From Microvirga puerhi (GTDB taxonomy: Bacteria; Pseudomonadota; Alphaproteobacteria; Rhizobiales; Beijerinckiaceae): 55,190 nt of DNA. The notes under the pieces were generated by a model. It saw only the letters and a list, made by a program, of their open reading frames with translations. It ran no database searches and was not told the origin of the DNA. This document shows positions 8,054-17,221 of this stretch, piece by piece. Position 1 is the first letter of the stretch. Each line of letters begins with the position of its first letter. Both the position numbers and the translations under genes were made by a program. The stretch lies in NCBI RefSeq assembly GCF_020089865.1, contig NZ_JAIRBM010000027.1:1-55190 (forward strand), written 5' to 3'.

Positions 8054-9304
8054 CTACTCTGCGAGTTTGACGCCTGGCGTGGGAGGCAGCGCGACGGAGG
8101 AGTTGTCTTCTGCCACGAATTGAGCGACGGACCAGCCTCGCCGGTCGGTGTCCGACGTCACGAAGTTATAGAAGTTGGAATCGCCCGTGGCCTGATGATC
8201 TGAGCGGAACGATCGCTTCCCGCCAACCGTGTCGAAGGTGTTTTCCTCCAAGACCTTAGCAATGGCCTTGGTCGATACTTCGCCCGCTTTGGCAATCGCC
8301 TGAACATAGACGTCGATAGCGGCGTGGGAGATTCCCACGTAGCCGCTTGGCCTGTCGTCGCCCGTGCGGGTGACATAATCGTCATAGAGGTGCTTGGCGG
8401 CTGGAAACCTATCGACATAGGCGCCATAGTACCAATCCGAGCACGTCCAGAAGTTCGGCGGCGTGCGCTTGCCTAGAGCGTTGGCCAACACCACATCGTT
8501 GCCCATGTCCATAAAGACCTTGATCTTACTATCCCATCCGAAGGGCCGGGCTTGTTGAACCAAGGTAGCAGGATCGGGGAACGACAACATTAGCCCCTCG
8601 ATGGGGCTTGCCATGATCTGTGCGATTTCGTTCTTGAAGTCATTGGCGCCCACCTTGACCTTGATGGCATCGGTAATAATTGGCTCCTTGCCCGTGATTG
8701 TGGGATAATGGCGCCTAATGCCCGCCGCGAAGGCTCGCCACTGCGAGGCTCCCGCCTCGTTGTCCGTGGTAATCCCACTCCAATGCCGTATCTCTGGATA
8801 TTTCTGCGCCGCGAGACGTCCGGCAGCTCGACCGCGGATGGCAGCATTCTCGTTGAGACGAAAGCCCAGCGGGTTGAAATTCTCGTGCGTAAGCGAGTCT
8901 CCGTTCGCGTGCAGCGTCATGAAAAGACCGTCGATCGACTGTAGGACCCCGAAGGCTGCCAGTGCGGTCGCTGTGAAGACTCCGCCAGTGAATAGCTTCA
9001 CGCCGAGGCCGGATAGCTCTCGCATGGCAGCGACGGTTTCATTCGGGTTGATCTTATCGTCGCGCACGATGAGCTCGATCGGGCGGCCCATCACGCCGCC
9101 GGCCTTGTTCAATTGCTCGACGGCAATTTCTGCACCGACCTTGACATCGCGCCCGAGGTCAGGCGCAAATCCCGTGAGGGGAGCGAGCAAGCCGATCCGG
9201 ATCGGACCGGCATCCTGAGCGAAAACGTGACGACCAAGGGACAGACTGCCGAGCGCCGTGGCGGAGCCGATTATCAAACCTCTTCTGCTGATACCATGTG
9301 ACAT
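8054..9304 (-). CDS. Branched-chain-amino-acid-type ABC substrate-binding protein, Tat-exported
   Basis: This 416-residue type-I periplasmic binding protein (Leu/Ile/Val family, Peripla_BP_6) begins with a twin-arginine signal, SRRGLIIGSATALGSLSLG, ending near FAQDA. It continues with IRIGLLAPLTGFAPDLGRDVKVGAEIAVEQLNKAGG, the family's typical opening, and a VRDDKINPNETVAAMREL segment. Homologues often bind aromatic or aliphatic acids rather than amino acids. It lies divergent from the liv permease/ATPase genes at 9897-13302, with DUF1330 in between, and surely serves that transporter. Tat export suggests folding in the cytoplasm before export. Confidence 0.88.
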   Translation of the reverse strand: MSHGISRRGLIIGSATALGSLSLGRHVFAQDAGPIRIGLLAPLTGFAPDLGRDVKVGAEIAVEQLNKAGGVMGRPIELIVRDDKINPNETVAAMRELSGLGVKLFTGGVFTATALAAFGVLQSIDGLFMTLHANGDSLTHENFNPLGFRLNENAAIRGRAAGRLAAQKYPEIRHWSGITTDNEAGASQWRAFAAGIRRHYPTITGKEPIITDAIKVKVGANDFKNEIAQIMASPIEGLMLSFPDPATLVQQARPFGWDSKIKVFMDMGNDVVLANALGKRTPPNFWTCSDWYYGAYVDRFPAAKHLYDDYVTRTGDDRPSGYVGISHAAIDVYVQAIAKAGEVSTKAIAKVLEENTFDTVGGKRSFRSDHQATGDSNFYNFVTSDTDRRGWSVAQFVAEDNSSVALPPTPGVKLAE

Positions 9305-9353
9305 CGTGATCCTCCCAAATTTTGCTTCTCGTTCGATTCATCCGAATGGCGCG

Positions 9354-9680
9354 TCACTCTTCTCGCTCATAGGTCCACGGCATGCCATCGACCAGAATGG
9401 CCTTACTGACAGATGAGGCGAAGCGGGCACTGACCGAATCCTGATACTCGTCTGAATAATAGAAGGCACGAGCCTGATCCCATGAGGGAAACTCCACGAC
9501 GAAGAACCGTTCCGGCATCCAGCCGCCCTCAAGGGTCTCAAGGCACCCCTCCTGACCCGCAACGCTGCGAACCATGAAGCGTCCGCCATGCCGATCGAGA
9601 ATAGGTCTGGCCGCTGAGCGGTAGCCGTCATACTGCTCGCGATCGTTGATCGAGATCTCGAAGATGAGATAGGCGGCCAA
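9354..9680 (-). CDS. DUF1330 family protein, TTG start
   Basis: This 108-residue protein matches DUF1330: AAYLIFEISINDREQYDGYRSAARPILDRHGGRFMVR, a small ferredoxin-like alpha/beta barrel related to dimeric monooxygenase folds, then the hallmark W-x-P-E-R-F-F-V-V-E-F and ARAFYYSDEYQ. The function of the family is unknown. The frame continues upstream, but the TTG at 9680 is preceded by AGGAGGG at four bases and puts the conserved MAAYLIF at the N-terminus. It sits upstream of the binding-protein gene on the same strand, 49 bases apart, and is probably cotranscribed with it. Confidence 0.8.
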   Translation of the reverse strand: MAAYLIFEISINDREQYDGYRSAARPILDRHGGRFMVRSVAGQEGCLETLEGGWMPERFFVVEFPSWDQARAFYYSDEYQDSVSARFASSVSKAILVDGMPWTYEREE

Positions 9681-9896
9681 TATACCCTCCTGTGCCGTAC
9701 CGGTTTCGTCGAATTCGCTCCATAACAACTATTCAGAGATCAACTTGTAAGGATGTAATCGTCCGAACAGACTAAGACGTATATCAGTGAGCATGCGCGA
9801 AATAGATTGACCGGAACGATGACGCGTAGGTTGACATGCTGCAACTAGAAGCAACCGCGGTGAAACTTAATCAAGTGCTTGTTGCGGAGGAAACGC

Positions 9897-11837
9897 GTGG
9901 GAATGCAAATCGGATTTGCGTTGTTCAATGGGCTGACGGTCGGGATGTCAATCTTCCTGGTGGCGGCAGGAATAACGCTCATCTTCGGGATGCTGAAGAT
10001 TCTGAACATCGCCCACGGCAGTTTCTTTATGATTGGGGCCTATGTCGCCTATTCGATCATAGGAACTGATCCGGACAGTACGTGGAAGCTGGTGGTCGCG
10101 GCCATTCTTTCGGGACTGGTGCTTGCCGCGCTCGGACTTCTCCTCAATGCCAGCGTCTTTCAGAGATTGCGGAATATTGGCGAGGCCTATTCCCTGATCG
10201 CGACCTTTGCTCTTCTGATGATCTGCAATGGAGTCACCAAGATCATCTGGGGTGTTAACTATCATTCCGTCAGCGCTCCTGATGCCCTCGCGGGGGCAGT
10301 GATGTATGGCAGGTTTTTTGCACCATCGTATTCCTTGTTCATCATCGGTCTGGGTGTGCTGACATTCCTCGTCCTGGAGATCGTGGTCCACCGGTCTTCG
10401 GTAGGAAAGGTCGTGAGAGCCATCGCGCACGACCCGTGGATGGCCAACCTCGTCGGCATCAATACATCGCGGATCTACGCGCTCGTGGTGATAGCGGCCT
10501 TCTTCTGTGTTGGCATGGCCGGCGGGCTTCTTCTGCCGAACCAGAGCCTTTCTCCATTGCTGTTCGAATCCTATCTCCTGCAATCCTTCATCGTGGTGAT
10601 CATCGGTGGCTTGGGAAACATCCGGGGCGCCTTCGTCGGAGCCATCATGCTTGGACTGACCGAGGGCGCGAACTTTCTGGTCCTGCCTGACATCCCTGGT
10701 ATTTTGGTTTACATCATCCTGATCGGCTTTCTTCTGTGGCGCCCATACGGGCTTTTCCCTCAGCCGGGAGCGGATACAGCCGGGCAAGCGGGGAGCCTCG
10801 CCGAAACGGAGGACGTTCCAGCCACAACGCCACCGAAGGCACTATTAGGCAGCGTCGTGGCGACCGTCCTTGCCGTTAGCGTCCTTGCAAGCATGCCGTT
10901 CTGGGCTAATGCCGGATTTCTGTTCATCATAGGCTTCGCCATGGTCGAAGCAGTGTTAGCGCTCTCCTGGAACTTGTTGTTCGGCTATGCCGGCCTCACG
11001 ACCTTCGGCCACGCGGCCTTCTTCGCGCTGGGGGCTTATTTCGTGGGATTTCTCCTGCGTCAGGAAACGGGGATTCCATTTCTGGTACTCCTCTCGAGCT
11101 CGTTGGTCCTTGGAGCACTCACAGCCTTTTTTGTCGGGTTCATCGCCATTCGACGCACGAGTGGCATCGCGCTGGGTATTCTCACCCTATCTCTCGGAGA
11201 GATCCTCAGAAGAGCCATCAACTATTCGCCAGCTCTTGGCAGCGACGACGGTCTGTCCGGTATCCCACGGCCGCGGATCGATCTGGGTCTTATCGTCTTC
11301 GATCTCGGCTCGGAGCGCGCGTATTTTTGGTTTTTGCTGGCGGCCTGTTCGGTCGTCGCGCTTGCACTGTGGAGTTTCACGGTGGGGCCCAAGGGCCGTG
11401 TTCTGGTCGCGCTGCGGCAGGACCCAATTCGCGCAGAATTTCTTGGCATCAACGTCAGGCGCTATCGGTTGACCGCCTTCGTGATCTCCGGCGCCATTGC
11501 GGCGCTTGCCGGTGGCCTGCAGGCACCCTGGGCTCAGATCGTCACCCCTGAAGCTGCAAGCTATCTGCATTCCACGCAGCCCATGCTGAATACGCTACTT
11601 GGCGGATCGGGCTTCTTCTGGGGCCCGATCGTGGGATCGGCGATCTTCTCGGGCATCAACTATGCGACGCGCACCCTTGCGGGGCTGTCCGAAGTCGTTA
11701 GCGGGGGCATTCTTCTGCTCATTGTGCTTGCAGCGCCTGGGGGGGTGCTCGGTCTAGGTTCGCGGTTCGGACGAATGAAACACGTCGGTGCATTGCATAA
11801 ACGGAGCACCGTCAACGAATTGACTCGGATCGGCTAG
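9897..11837 (+). CDS. Fused LivH-LivM branched-chain-type ABC permease
   Basis: One 646-residue chain contains a LivH-like domain (about residues 1-290) and a LivM-like domain (about 320-635). The first has GMSIFLVAAGITLIFGMLKILNIAHGSFFMIGAYVAY near the N-terminus and the loop SSVGKVVRAIAHDPWMANLVGIN. The second has WNLLFGYAGLTTFGHAAFFALGAYFVG and the loop KGRVLVALRQDPIRAEFLGINVRRYRL. Separate genes are usual; fusion gives a single-chain inner-membrane pore. GTG 9897 lies six bases after GGAGG, while ATG 9903 would be twelve bases away, so GTG is chosen. It heads the plus-strand operon with livG, livF, a dehydrogenase and a lactonase. Confidence 0.88.
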   Translation: MGMQIGFALFNGLTVGMSIFLVAAGITLIFGMLKILNIAHGSFFMIGAYVAYSIIGTDPDSTWKLVVAAILSGLVLAALGLLLNASVFQRLRNIGEAYSLIATFALLMICNGVTKIIWGVNYHSVSAPDALAGAVMYGRFFAPSYSLFIIGLGVLTFLVLEIVVHRSSVGKVVRAIAHDPWMANLVGINTSRIYALVVIAAFFCVGMAGGLLLPNQSLSPLLFESYLLQSFIVVIIGGLGNIRGAFVGAIMLGLTEGANFLVLPDIPGILVYIILIGFLLWRPYGLFPQPGADTAGQAGSLAETEDVPATTPPKALLGSVVATVLAVSVLASMPFWANAGFLFIIGFAMVEAVLALSWNLLFGYAGLTTFGHAAFFALGAYFVGFLLRQETGIPFLVLLSSSLVLGALTAFFVGFIAIRRTSGIALGILTLSLGEILRRAINYSPALGSDDGLSGIPRPRIDLGLIVFDLGSERAYFWFLLAACSVVALALWSFTVGPKGRVLVALRQDPIRAEFLGINVRRYRLTAFVISGAIAALAGGLQAPWAQIVTPEAASYLHSTQPMLNTLLGGSGFFWGPIVGSAIFSGINYATRTLAGLSEVVSGGILLLIVLAAPGGVLGLGSRFGRMKHVGALHKRSTVNELTRIG

Positions 11838-11852
11838 TGGGCAGGGCTATCC

Positions 11853-12608
11853 ATGATTGAGTGCACGAACATCTATAAGAACTATGGTGCCATCTCGGTC
11901 CTGAAGGGCATATCTCTGAACGTCGCGGAGCAGGAGACTTTTACCGTTATCGGCCCAAACGGCGCGGGGAAAACAACCCTATTCAAGGTGCTGACGGGCG
12001 AGATTCCCGCCAATTCCGGAACGGTGACCTTCAAGGGAGAGGACATCACGCGCCTGTCCGCTAGCGCGCGGGTGCATCGGGGATTCGGTAGGACATTTCA
12101 GGTCGCACGAGTCCTGCCAAGCAACAGTGTTCTGGAAAACATCGTCATTGCGCTTGAGGCGAGAGCGCGGCAGATCGAACGGGGGCCCCTACGGCAGCTG
12201 CGCCCAACCGGCAGGATCAAGGATGAAGCAGTCGAAGTCGCACGCAGGATCTCTCTCGCGAACAAACTGGACGTTCCCGCCCGCTTTCTCTCGCATGGTG
12301 ACCGCAAGCGTCTGGAACTCGGCATCACCCTGGCGCTGAAGCCGAAGATCCTGATGATGGATGAGCCTACGGCGGGCATGTCGCCTAGCGACCGCAATGC
12401 GACCATCGACATAATCCTGCACGTGAAGGATGAGGATTGCCTCACCATCATGCTGACGGAACACGATATGGATGTTGTGTCCCAGCTGTCGGACCGGATC
12501 ATGGTGATGAACTACGGAGAAACCATTGCGGTCGGAACGCTGAGCGAGATTCGCGAAAATGCCGCCGTGCGAGATATCTATCTCGGGGAGGAAATCGGCG
12601 ATGCTTGA
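11853..12608 (+). CDS. livG: LivG-type ABC ATP-binding protein
   Basis: The 251-residue ATPase has Walker A GPNGAGKTTL, the LivG-type GFGRTFQVARV stretch, the divergent signature LSHGDRKRLELG (LSHGxxR), Walker B ILMMDEPTAGMSP and the switch TEHDMDVVSQLSDR. The C-terminal extension that LivG proteins use for subunit contact is present. It forms a heterodimer with LivF on the fused permease. ATG is preceded by AGGG at six bases; the gene starts 15 bases after the permease stop, and its own stop overlaps the livF start by eight bases. Confidence 0.88.
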   Translation: MIECTNIYKNYGAISVLKGISLNVAEQETFTVIGPNGAGKTTLFKVLTGEIPANSGTVTFKGEDITRLSASARVHRGFGRTFQVARVLPSNSVLENIVIALEARARQIERGPLRQLRPTGRIKDEAVEVARRISLANKLDVPARFLSHGDRKRLELGITLALKPKILMMDEPTAGMSPSDRNATIDIILHVKDEDCLTIMLTEHDMDVVSQLSDRIMVMNYGETIAVGTLSEIRENAAVRDIYLGEEIGDA

Positions 12609-13302
12609 GGTGGCGGGGCTGAATGCCTTCTATGGCGACAGCCATATTCTTCATGGTGTCGATCTGACGGTCGACACGAGCGATCGAGTCTCCGTTCTTG
12701 GGCGCAACGGTTCCGGCAAGACGACACTGATGAAGAGCATTCTGAATGCGGGACCTCGCATTTACGGTAGAATTTGCCTCGACGGCGCGGACCTTGCCGA
12801 TGAGCCCTCGTTTCAGCGGGCCCGCAGCGGGCTTTCGCTCGTCCCGGAGGACCGACGGAGCTTCCCGCACCTGACGGTCAGGGATAACCTCCTGATCGCG
12901 CTTACTGCGGCGGGAAAGAGAACGGGCCTCGATATAGAGCAGGTTCTCGACACGTTTCCGATGCTCAAGCCACTAACGGCCCGATATGGCAGCCAGTTGA
13001 GTGGCGGACAGCAGCAGATGGTCGCGGTCGCCCGCGGGGTCATGCCACGTCCGAGATGTCTTCTCCTTGACGAGCCTACCGAGGGACTCGCCCCGGTCAT
13101 CGTCAGGCAATTGGCCGCGTCGCTCGTCCGGCTCTGTGACGAGTTCAATATTGGCCTGCTCCTCAGTGAGCAGAATATCTGGTTCGCCCGCTTCTGCACG
13201 CAGCGTGTCTACATCATCGAAAATGGGCGCATTGTGTTTTCCGGGTCATGGGATGAATTCGATTCCCGTCCAGACGTAAAGCACCTTTATCTCGCCGTGT
13301 GA
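12601..13302 (+). CDS. livF: LivF-type ABC ATP-binding protein
   Basis: The 233-residue ATPase begins MLEVAGLNAFYGDSHILHGVDL. It has Walker A GRNGSGKTTL, the LivF-type GLSLVPEDRRSFPHLTVRDNLL, signature LSGGQQQM, Walker B CLLLDEPTEGLAP and the switch SEQN (glutamine in place of the usual H, a common variant in LivF: LLSEQN). The start at 12601 has GGGGAGGAAA upstream and overlaps the livG stop by eight bases, so expression of the two subunits is coupled. Confidence 0.88.
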   Translation: MLEVAGLNAFYGDSHILHGVDLTVDTSDRVSVLGRNGSGKTTLMKSILNAGPRIYGRICLDGADLADEPSFQRARSGLSLVPEDRRSFPHLTVRDNLLIALTAAGKRTGLDIEQVLDTFPMLKPLTARYGSQLSGGQQQMVAVARGVMPRPRCLLLDEPTEGLAPVIVRQLAASLVRLCDEFNIGLLLSEQNIWFARFCTQRVYIIENGRIVFSGSWDEFDSRPDVKHLYLAV

Positions 13303-13310
13303 GGGGAAGA

Positions 13311-14363
13311 ATGACGTCTCGCAGAGAAGCTGATCCCAGAGTATCGTACCCGAAAGCAGAGGCCGCTGCTGGGATCGATTCGACGCTCTCCCATTCGATC
13401 GGCGCATCGTACGATGAGGGAAGCTCTTCGCCGGTGCGAATCTCTGATTCTACACGATCCGCCGAGGACAAGACAGGCAGGATCGCATTTATCGGCGCAG
13501 GAAGCATCGGTCGTCCGATGGCGGAGCGGTTGATAGAATGTGGCCGGGATTTGATCGTGTGCGATCCATCGCAAGCAGTCCGGGATCACTTTTCCGCACT
13601 TGGCTGTCCCACGACAGCCTCGCCTAGCGACTGCGCAGACGCCGGAATCGTTATCTTCATGGTCGCGAACGACGCCCAGCTGAGGAGCGCGGCGACGGGT
13701 CCGTCGGGCCTCGTTCCCTCTCTCGATGCGTCGGCGGATCCGATCCTCCTGATTATGAGCACGGTTCTTCCAGAGACGGTTATCGAGATCGCTGCAGAAG
13801 CCGCACGGAGAAATGCCCGCACGATCGATGCTCCGGTCAGCGGAGGCTCCCTTAAGGCGCGCGACGGCACTCTGTCTATCATGGTCTCCGGAGATCCAGC
13901 TGACATTGACGAGGCGCGCCCTGTCCTCGATCAGCTCGCTTCCGTCACGTTCGAGTGCGGCGACTTAGGAAACGGGCAGAGGACAAAGATTCTTAACAAC
14001 CTCGTGGGTGTCGCTAATCTTTTCCTCTTCGCCGAGACCATGCGCATTGCGCAGCTCCTCGGTATGGATCTGCAACGGCTGGCAGATGTCATGGAGCGGA
14101 GTTCAGGGCGGAACAACGGAACTAAGAACTGGCCTGCCCGGAAAGGGCTATTTCGCTGGAACAGCGCAGATCTCGCCGCGACGAGATCTGTCGTCGACGT
14201 GACCCGCAAGGATCTCCACCATGCTCTGACGCTCGCCGATAGGGCAGGAGCCTCGACGCCCCTTCTCAGAGCGCTGATCCGGGGACACGACGAAACATCT
14301 TATGGCGATGTCCTTGAGCGCTGGAGCGCTTTGGCATCCGATGACGACGGCGGAACAGACTAA
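13311..14363 (+). CDS. 3-hydroxyisobutyrate-dehydrogenase-like NAD(P) oxidoreductase
   Basis: This protein of 350 residues has a beta-hydroxyacid dehydrogenase core starting near residue 57: IAFIGAGSIGRPMAERLIE (NAD(P) fold), then the substrate motif IDAPVSGGSLKARDGTLSIMVSG (DAPVSGG) near 180, and the catalytic-lysine region GNGQRTKILNN near 235. The family oxidises beta-hydroxy acids to semialdehydes or reduces tartronate semialdehyde. The first 50 or so residues before the Rossmann fold are unusual, polar and low-complexity; the chosen ATG follows GAGGGG, directly after the livF stop. If this start is right, the N-terminal extension is real; a later start would remove it. Cotranscribed with the liv genes. 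Confidence 0.75.
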   Translation: MTSRREADPRVSYPKAEAAAGIDSTLSHSIGASYDEGSSSPVRISDSTRSAEDKTGRIAFIGAGSIGRPMAERLIECGRDLIVCDPSQAVRDHFSALGCPTTASPSDCADAGIVIFMVANDAQLRSAATGPSGLVPSLDASADPILLIMSTVLPETVIEIAAEAARRNARTIDAPVSGGSLKARDGTLSIMVSGDPADIDEARPVLDQLASVTFECGDLGNGQRTKILNNLVGVANLFLFAETMRIAQLLGMDLQRLADVMERSSGRNNGTKNWPARKGLFRWNSADLAATRSVVDVTRKDLHHALTLADRAGASTPLLRALIRGHDETSYGDVLERWSALASDDDGGTD

Positions 14364-14408
14364 TGCTTCGCACGATGATCTCCAACAAGCATCAAGGATC
14401 CTTCGACA

Positions 14409-15323
14409 ATGACTGAGTTCCGTGAAGTAGCGAGAGGGCTGCGCTTTCCCGAGGGACCGGTCGCGCTCCCCGACGGGTCGTGTCTCGTGGTCGAGATGGA
14501 ACGTCAGTCCTTGACCCATGTTGCGCAGGATGGGACGGTCACGCCGGTGGCGCATCTCGGGGGTGGTCCAAATGGCGCGGCGCTGGGACCCGATGGCCAT
14601 TGTTATGTCTGCAACAATGGTGGCGTGCAGTTCTATAGAGACGAGCATGGGATCCGGCCTGCTGGGCAGGCTCCCTCGTATCGGTCGGGACGGATCGAGC
14701 GAGTCGATCTCAGGACCGGTCAGGTGGAGGTCTTGTATGATCGGACGGAGGCGGGTCCGATCAGAAGTCCGAACGACATCGTTTTCGACAGATTTGGGGG
14801 ATTCTGGTTCACCGATTCGGGCAAGACCCGACAGCGTGACGCTGATCGGGGGAGTGTCTACTACGCCAAGTCCGACGGATCGGAATGTCGGGAGGTGATC
14901 TTTCCGATGCTCGTTCCGAACGGCATCGCCCTGTCTCCAGATCAGACAAGGCTGATCGTTGCGGAAACCCATACGGCCCGTCTCTGGTCCTTCGAGATTA
15001 CCGGTCCTGGACAGATCGTCAGGAAGCCCTGGCCGTCACCCCATGGTGGGGAATTGATCGTGGGCCTACCAGGCTATCAATGGTTCGACTCGCTTGCTAT
15101 CGACAGCGAGGGTAACATCTGCGTCGCCACACTCATCACGGGCGGAATCACGGTCGTCTCACCAGATGGAAGCAAGGTGGAGCACATTTCTCTCCCGGAT
15201 GCCTACACGACGAATATCTGCTTCGGGGGCGAGGATCTGAAGACAGCCTTTGTAACCCTTGCCAATTGCGGCCGCCTTGTTGCTATCGATTGGCCTAGAG
15301 CGGGCCTGCGGCTGAATTATTAG
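14409..15323 (+). CDS. SMP-30/gluconolactonase/LRE family lactonase
   Basis: The 304-residue six-bladed beta-propeller carries the metal-site hallmarks of the family: LRFPEGPVALPDGS at the start (metal Glu), the asparagine of SPNDIVFDRFGGFWFTDSG near 125, and the LVPNGIALSPDQTRLIVAETHTARLWSF block with the conserved N near 165. Family members hydrolyse sugar acid or other lactones with Ca2+ or Zn2+. It ends the plus-strand liv operon after the hydroxyacid dehydrogenase, so the imported compound may be a sugar acid or may pass through a lactone. ATG preceded by AAGGA. Confidence 0.82.
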   Translation: MTEFREVARGLRFPEGPVALPDGSCLVVEMERQSLTHVAQDGTVTPVAHLGGGPNGAALGPDGHCYVCNNGGVQFYRDEHGIRPAGQAPSYRSGRIERVDLRTGQVEVLYDRTEAGPIRSPNDIVFDRFGGFWFTDSGKTRQRDADRGSVYYAKSDGSECREVIFPMLVPNGIALSPDQTRLIVAETHTARLWSFEITGPGQIVRKPWPSPHGGELIVGLPGYQWFDSLAIDSEGNICVATLITGGITVVSPDGSKVEHISLPDAYTTNICFGGEDLKTAFVTLANCGRLVAIDWPRAGLRLNY

Positions 15324-15556
15324 CGCTTTGGAGAATAGCCACCGTAACTACACCGGGCTCGTGTATGACGGCTTGAGCCGAATAGAGCGCATAATTCAAC
15401 GCGGGACGATGCTGTTGAGCAATTTCACCTGTCGGCGTTTGGCAAAGTGCTGGGCATCTCTGGCGCATATCGCCACTGGGATCACGCTAGGCAGAGACTG
15501 CCGATGCGCCATGGAAGATCCGGGGCAATGTTCATATTTTGAGGAGCGACCTACCT

Positions 15557-15766
15557 ATGCCCACCGCCGAGCGCAAATCAAATGCGATGGATATCGGCGA
15601 CATCGCTCAGGTCCTATCTCAAATTGTTGATGTCGCGATTAGCCCTCAACGGGCAGAGGAACTGATTGATGAGATGTCACAGCTAATGTGGGCTATCAGC
15701 GATCTCGGTCCTGACGCGAAGGACACCTTGGGGCGGTCAAATGGCGTCACGGACTTAGCCACGTGA
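15557..15766 (+). CDS. Small hypothetical protein
   Basis: This 69-residue frame starts at an ATG behind GAGGAG. The translation is helical and acidic (DIAQVLSQIVDVAISPQRAEELIDEMSQLMWAISDLGPDAKD), with no family that I recognise. It lies between the lactonase operon and the insertion-sequence island. The good ribosome site and amphipathic composition favour a real gene, but nothing in the neighbourhood suggests a function. Confidence 0.4.
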   Translation: MPTAERKSNAMDIGDIAQVLSQIVDVAISPQRAEELIDEMSQLMWAISDLGPDAKDTLGRSNGVTDLAT

Positions 15767-15869
15767 TTGGGATGTGGTTCAGTTTGATTGTCTGATTCCT
15801 AACAAGAAGTTTGGCCGGATTATCTTCGGAGGGGCTACACCGGTTCCATAACCTATGTTATGCGAAATA

Positions 15870-15878
15870 CATCTGTAA
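15870..15878. repeat. Left copy of a 9-bp direct repeat (target duplication)
   Basis: CATCTGTAA stands immediately before the left tip CTGCCA of the insertion element and is repeated at 17982-17990 immediately after the right tip TGGCAG. The pair reads as the target-site duplication made on insertion. The identity extends to 12 bases if the first tip bases are counted (CATCTGTAACTG). Confidence 0.65.
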
Positions 15879-15879
15879 C

Positions 15880-15923
15880 TGCCATATACAAATGTCAGTG
15901 CCCTGCCATTTAGAGATGTCAGT
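15880..15923 (+). repeat. Left-end tandem repeats of the insertion sequence
   Basis: Two 20-base copies start 24 bases apart, at 15880 and 15904, and differ at three positions from the matching right-end copy. They probably bind the transposase. Confidence 0.6.
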
Positions 15924-15961
15924 TCCAGTTCCCCCTCCCTGGATATGGGAGGACCAGGGCC

Positions 15962-17207
15962 ATGACCGTGATCAGCATGAGCCACACGGAACTGTATCGG
16001 CTGCGGGTGGTGATGGATCTGGTCGAGGACCACCTCACCCCGGCGCAAGCCGCCGCCCGACTCCATCTGACGGAGCGCCAGGTCTGGCGGCTGCGCCGCC
16101 GCTTTCTCCAGGATGGCGCGGCCGGTCTGGCCTCGCGCAAGCGCGGACGGATCAGCAACCGGCGCATTCATCCGTCGGTTCAGCTCACCGCCGTGGCCCT
16201 GGTCCGGGAGCATTATGCCGATTTCGGCCCGACCTTCGCAGCCGAGAAGCTGGCTCAGCGCCATGGCCTGTTCGTCGGTCGGGAGACCAAGCCAGTGCAC
16301 CAAGCCCCGCAATCGTCGCGAGTGCGTCGGCGAACTCGTGCAGATCGACGGGTCCGATCACCACTGGTTCGAGAATCGTGGCCCACGCTGCACGCTTTTG
16401 GTGTTCATCGACGATGCGACCAGCCGCCTGATGCATCTGCGCTTTGCCCATTCCGAGTCGACGTTCGACTATTTCCAGGCAACGCGCGGTTACCTGGAGC
16501 GGCATGGCAAGCCGGTGGCGTTCTACTCCGACAAGCACGCGATCTTCCGCGTCAACAGGAGCGATGCCAAGGGCGGTGACGGCATGACCCAGTTCGGCCG
16601 GGCCCTGCACGAGCTGAACATCGACATCCTCTGCGCCAACAGCTCTCAGGCCAAAGGCCGCGTCGAACGCGCCAACCAGACGCTGCAAGATCGCCTGGTC
16701 AAGGAACTGCGGCTTGCCGGGATCTCGACGATTGAGGCGGCCAATGCCTTCGCGCCAGGATTCACCGAGGACTTCAACGCCCGCTTTGCGCAGCCTCCCT
16801 TCGACAGCCGGGATCTGCACCGGCCTCTGGCGCCACACGACGATCTCGACGAGGCATTTGCCTGGAAGGAGCAACGCACGCTCACCTACAACCTGACGCT
16901 CCAATACGACAAGGTGCTGTTCATTCTCGAGCCCAATGCGATCACACGGCCCCTCGCACGCCAGCGCGTCACCGTCTATGACTATCCGGACGGACGCTTT
17001 GCCATCAAGCACCGCGGTATCGCGCTCCCTTACAAGATCTTCGACCGTCGCCAGCAGGTCGACCAAGCCGCCATTGTCGAGAACAAGCGGCTCGGGGAAG
17101 TGCCGGCCTTCATTGCAGAGCGGCAGCGCGAGCGAACGGAGACACGCAGCAACAAGGCTCCGCGCCGGCGCGGCCAAGCCGAGCGCCACATGTTCAAGCT
17201 CAACTAA
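15962..17207 (+). pseudogene. ISNCY-family transposase, frameshifted with an internal deletion
   Basis: The N-terminal part (frame from ATG 15962 to about 16288) has a helix-turn-helix, LTPAQAAARLHLTERQVWRLRRRFLQDGAAGLASRKRGR, and DFGPTFAAEKLAQRHGLFVGRET. The rest lies in another frame from about 16293. It contains the DDE core: ELVQIDGSDHHWFENRG (first Asp), VAFYSDKHAIFRVN (second Asp) and SSQAKGRVERANQTLQDRL (Glu), then a C-terminal beta domain to the stop at 17207. Compared with the usual ISNCY/IS1202-type proteins, about 25 codons around the junction are missing and the frame changes, so the enzyme is dead. The catalytic triad itself is intact. Confidence 0.85.
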
Positions 17208-17221
17208 CTCTCAGCAGTAGG

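Noticed and set aside
15861..15880. A third, outer copy of the insertion-sequence end repeat on the left
   Set aside because: It matches at only 14 of 20 positions and lies outside the tip fixed by the 9-bp target duplication.
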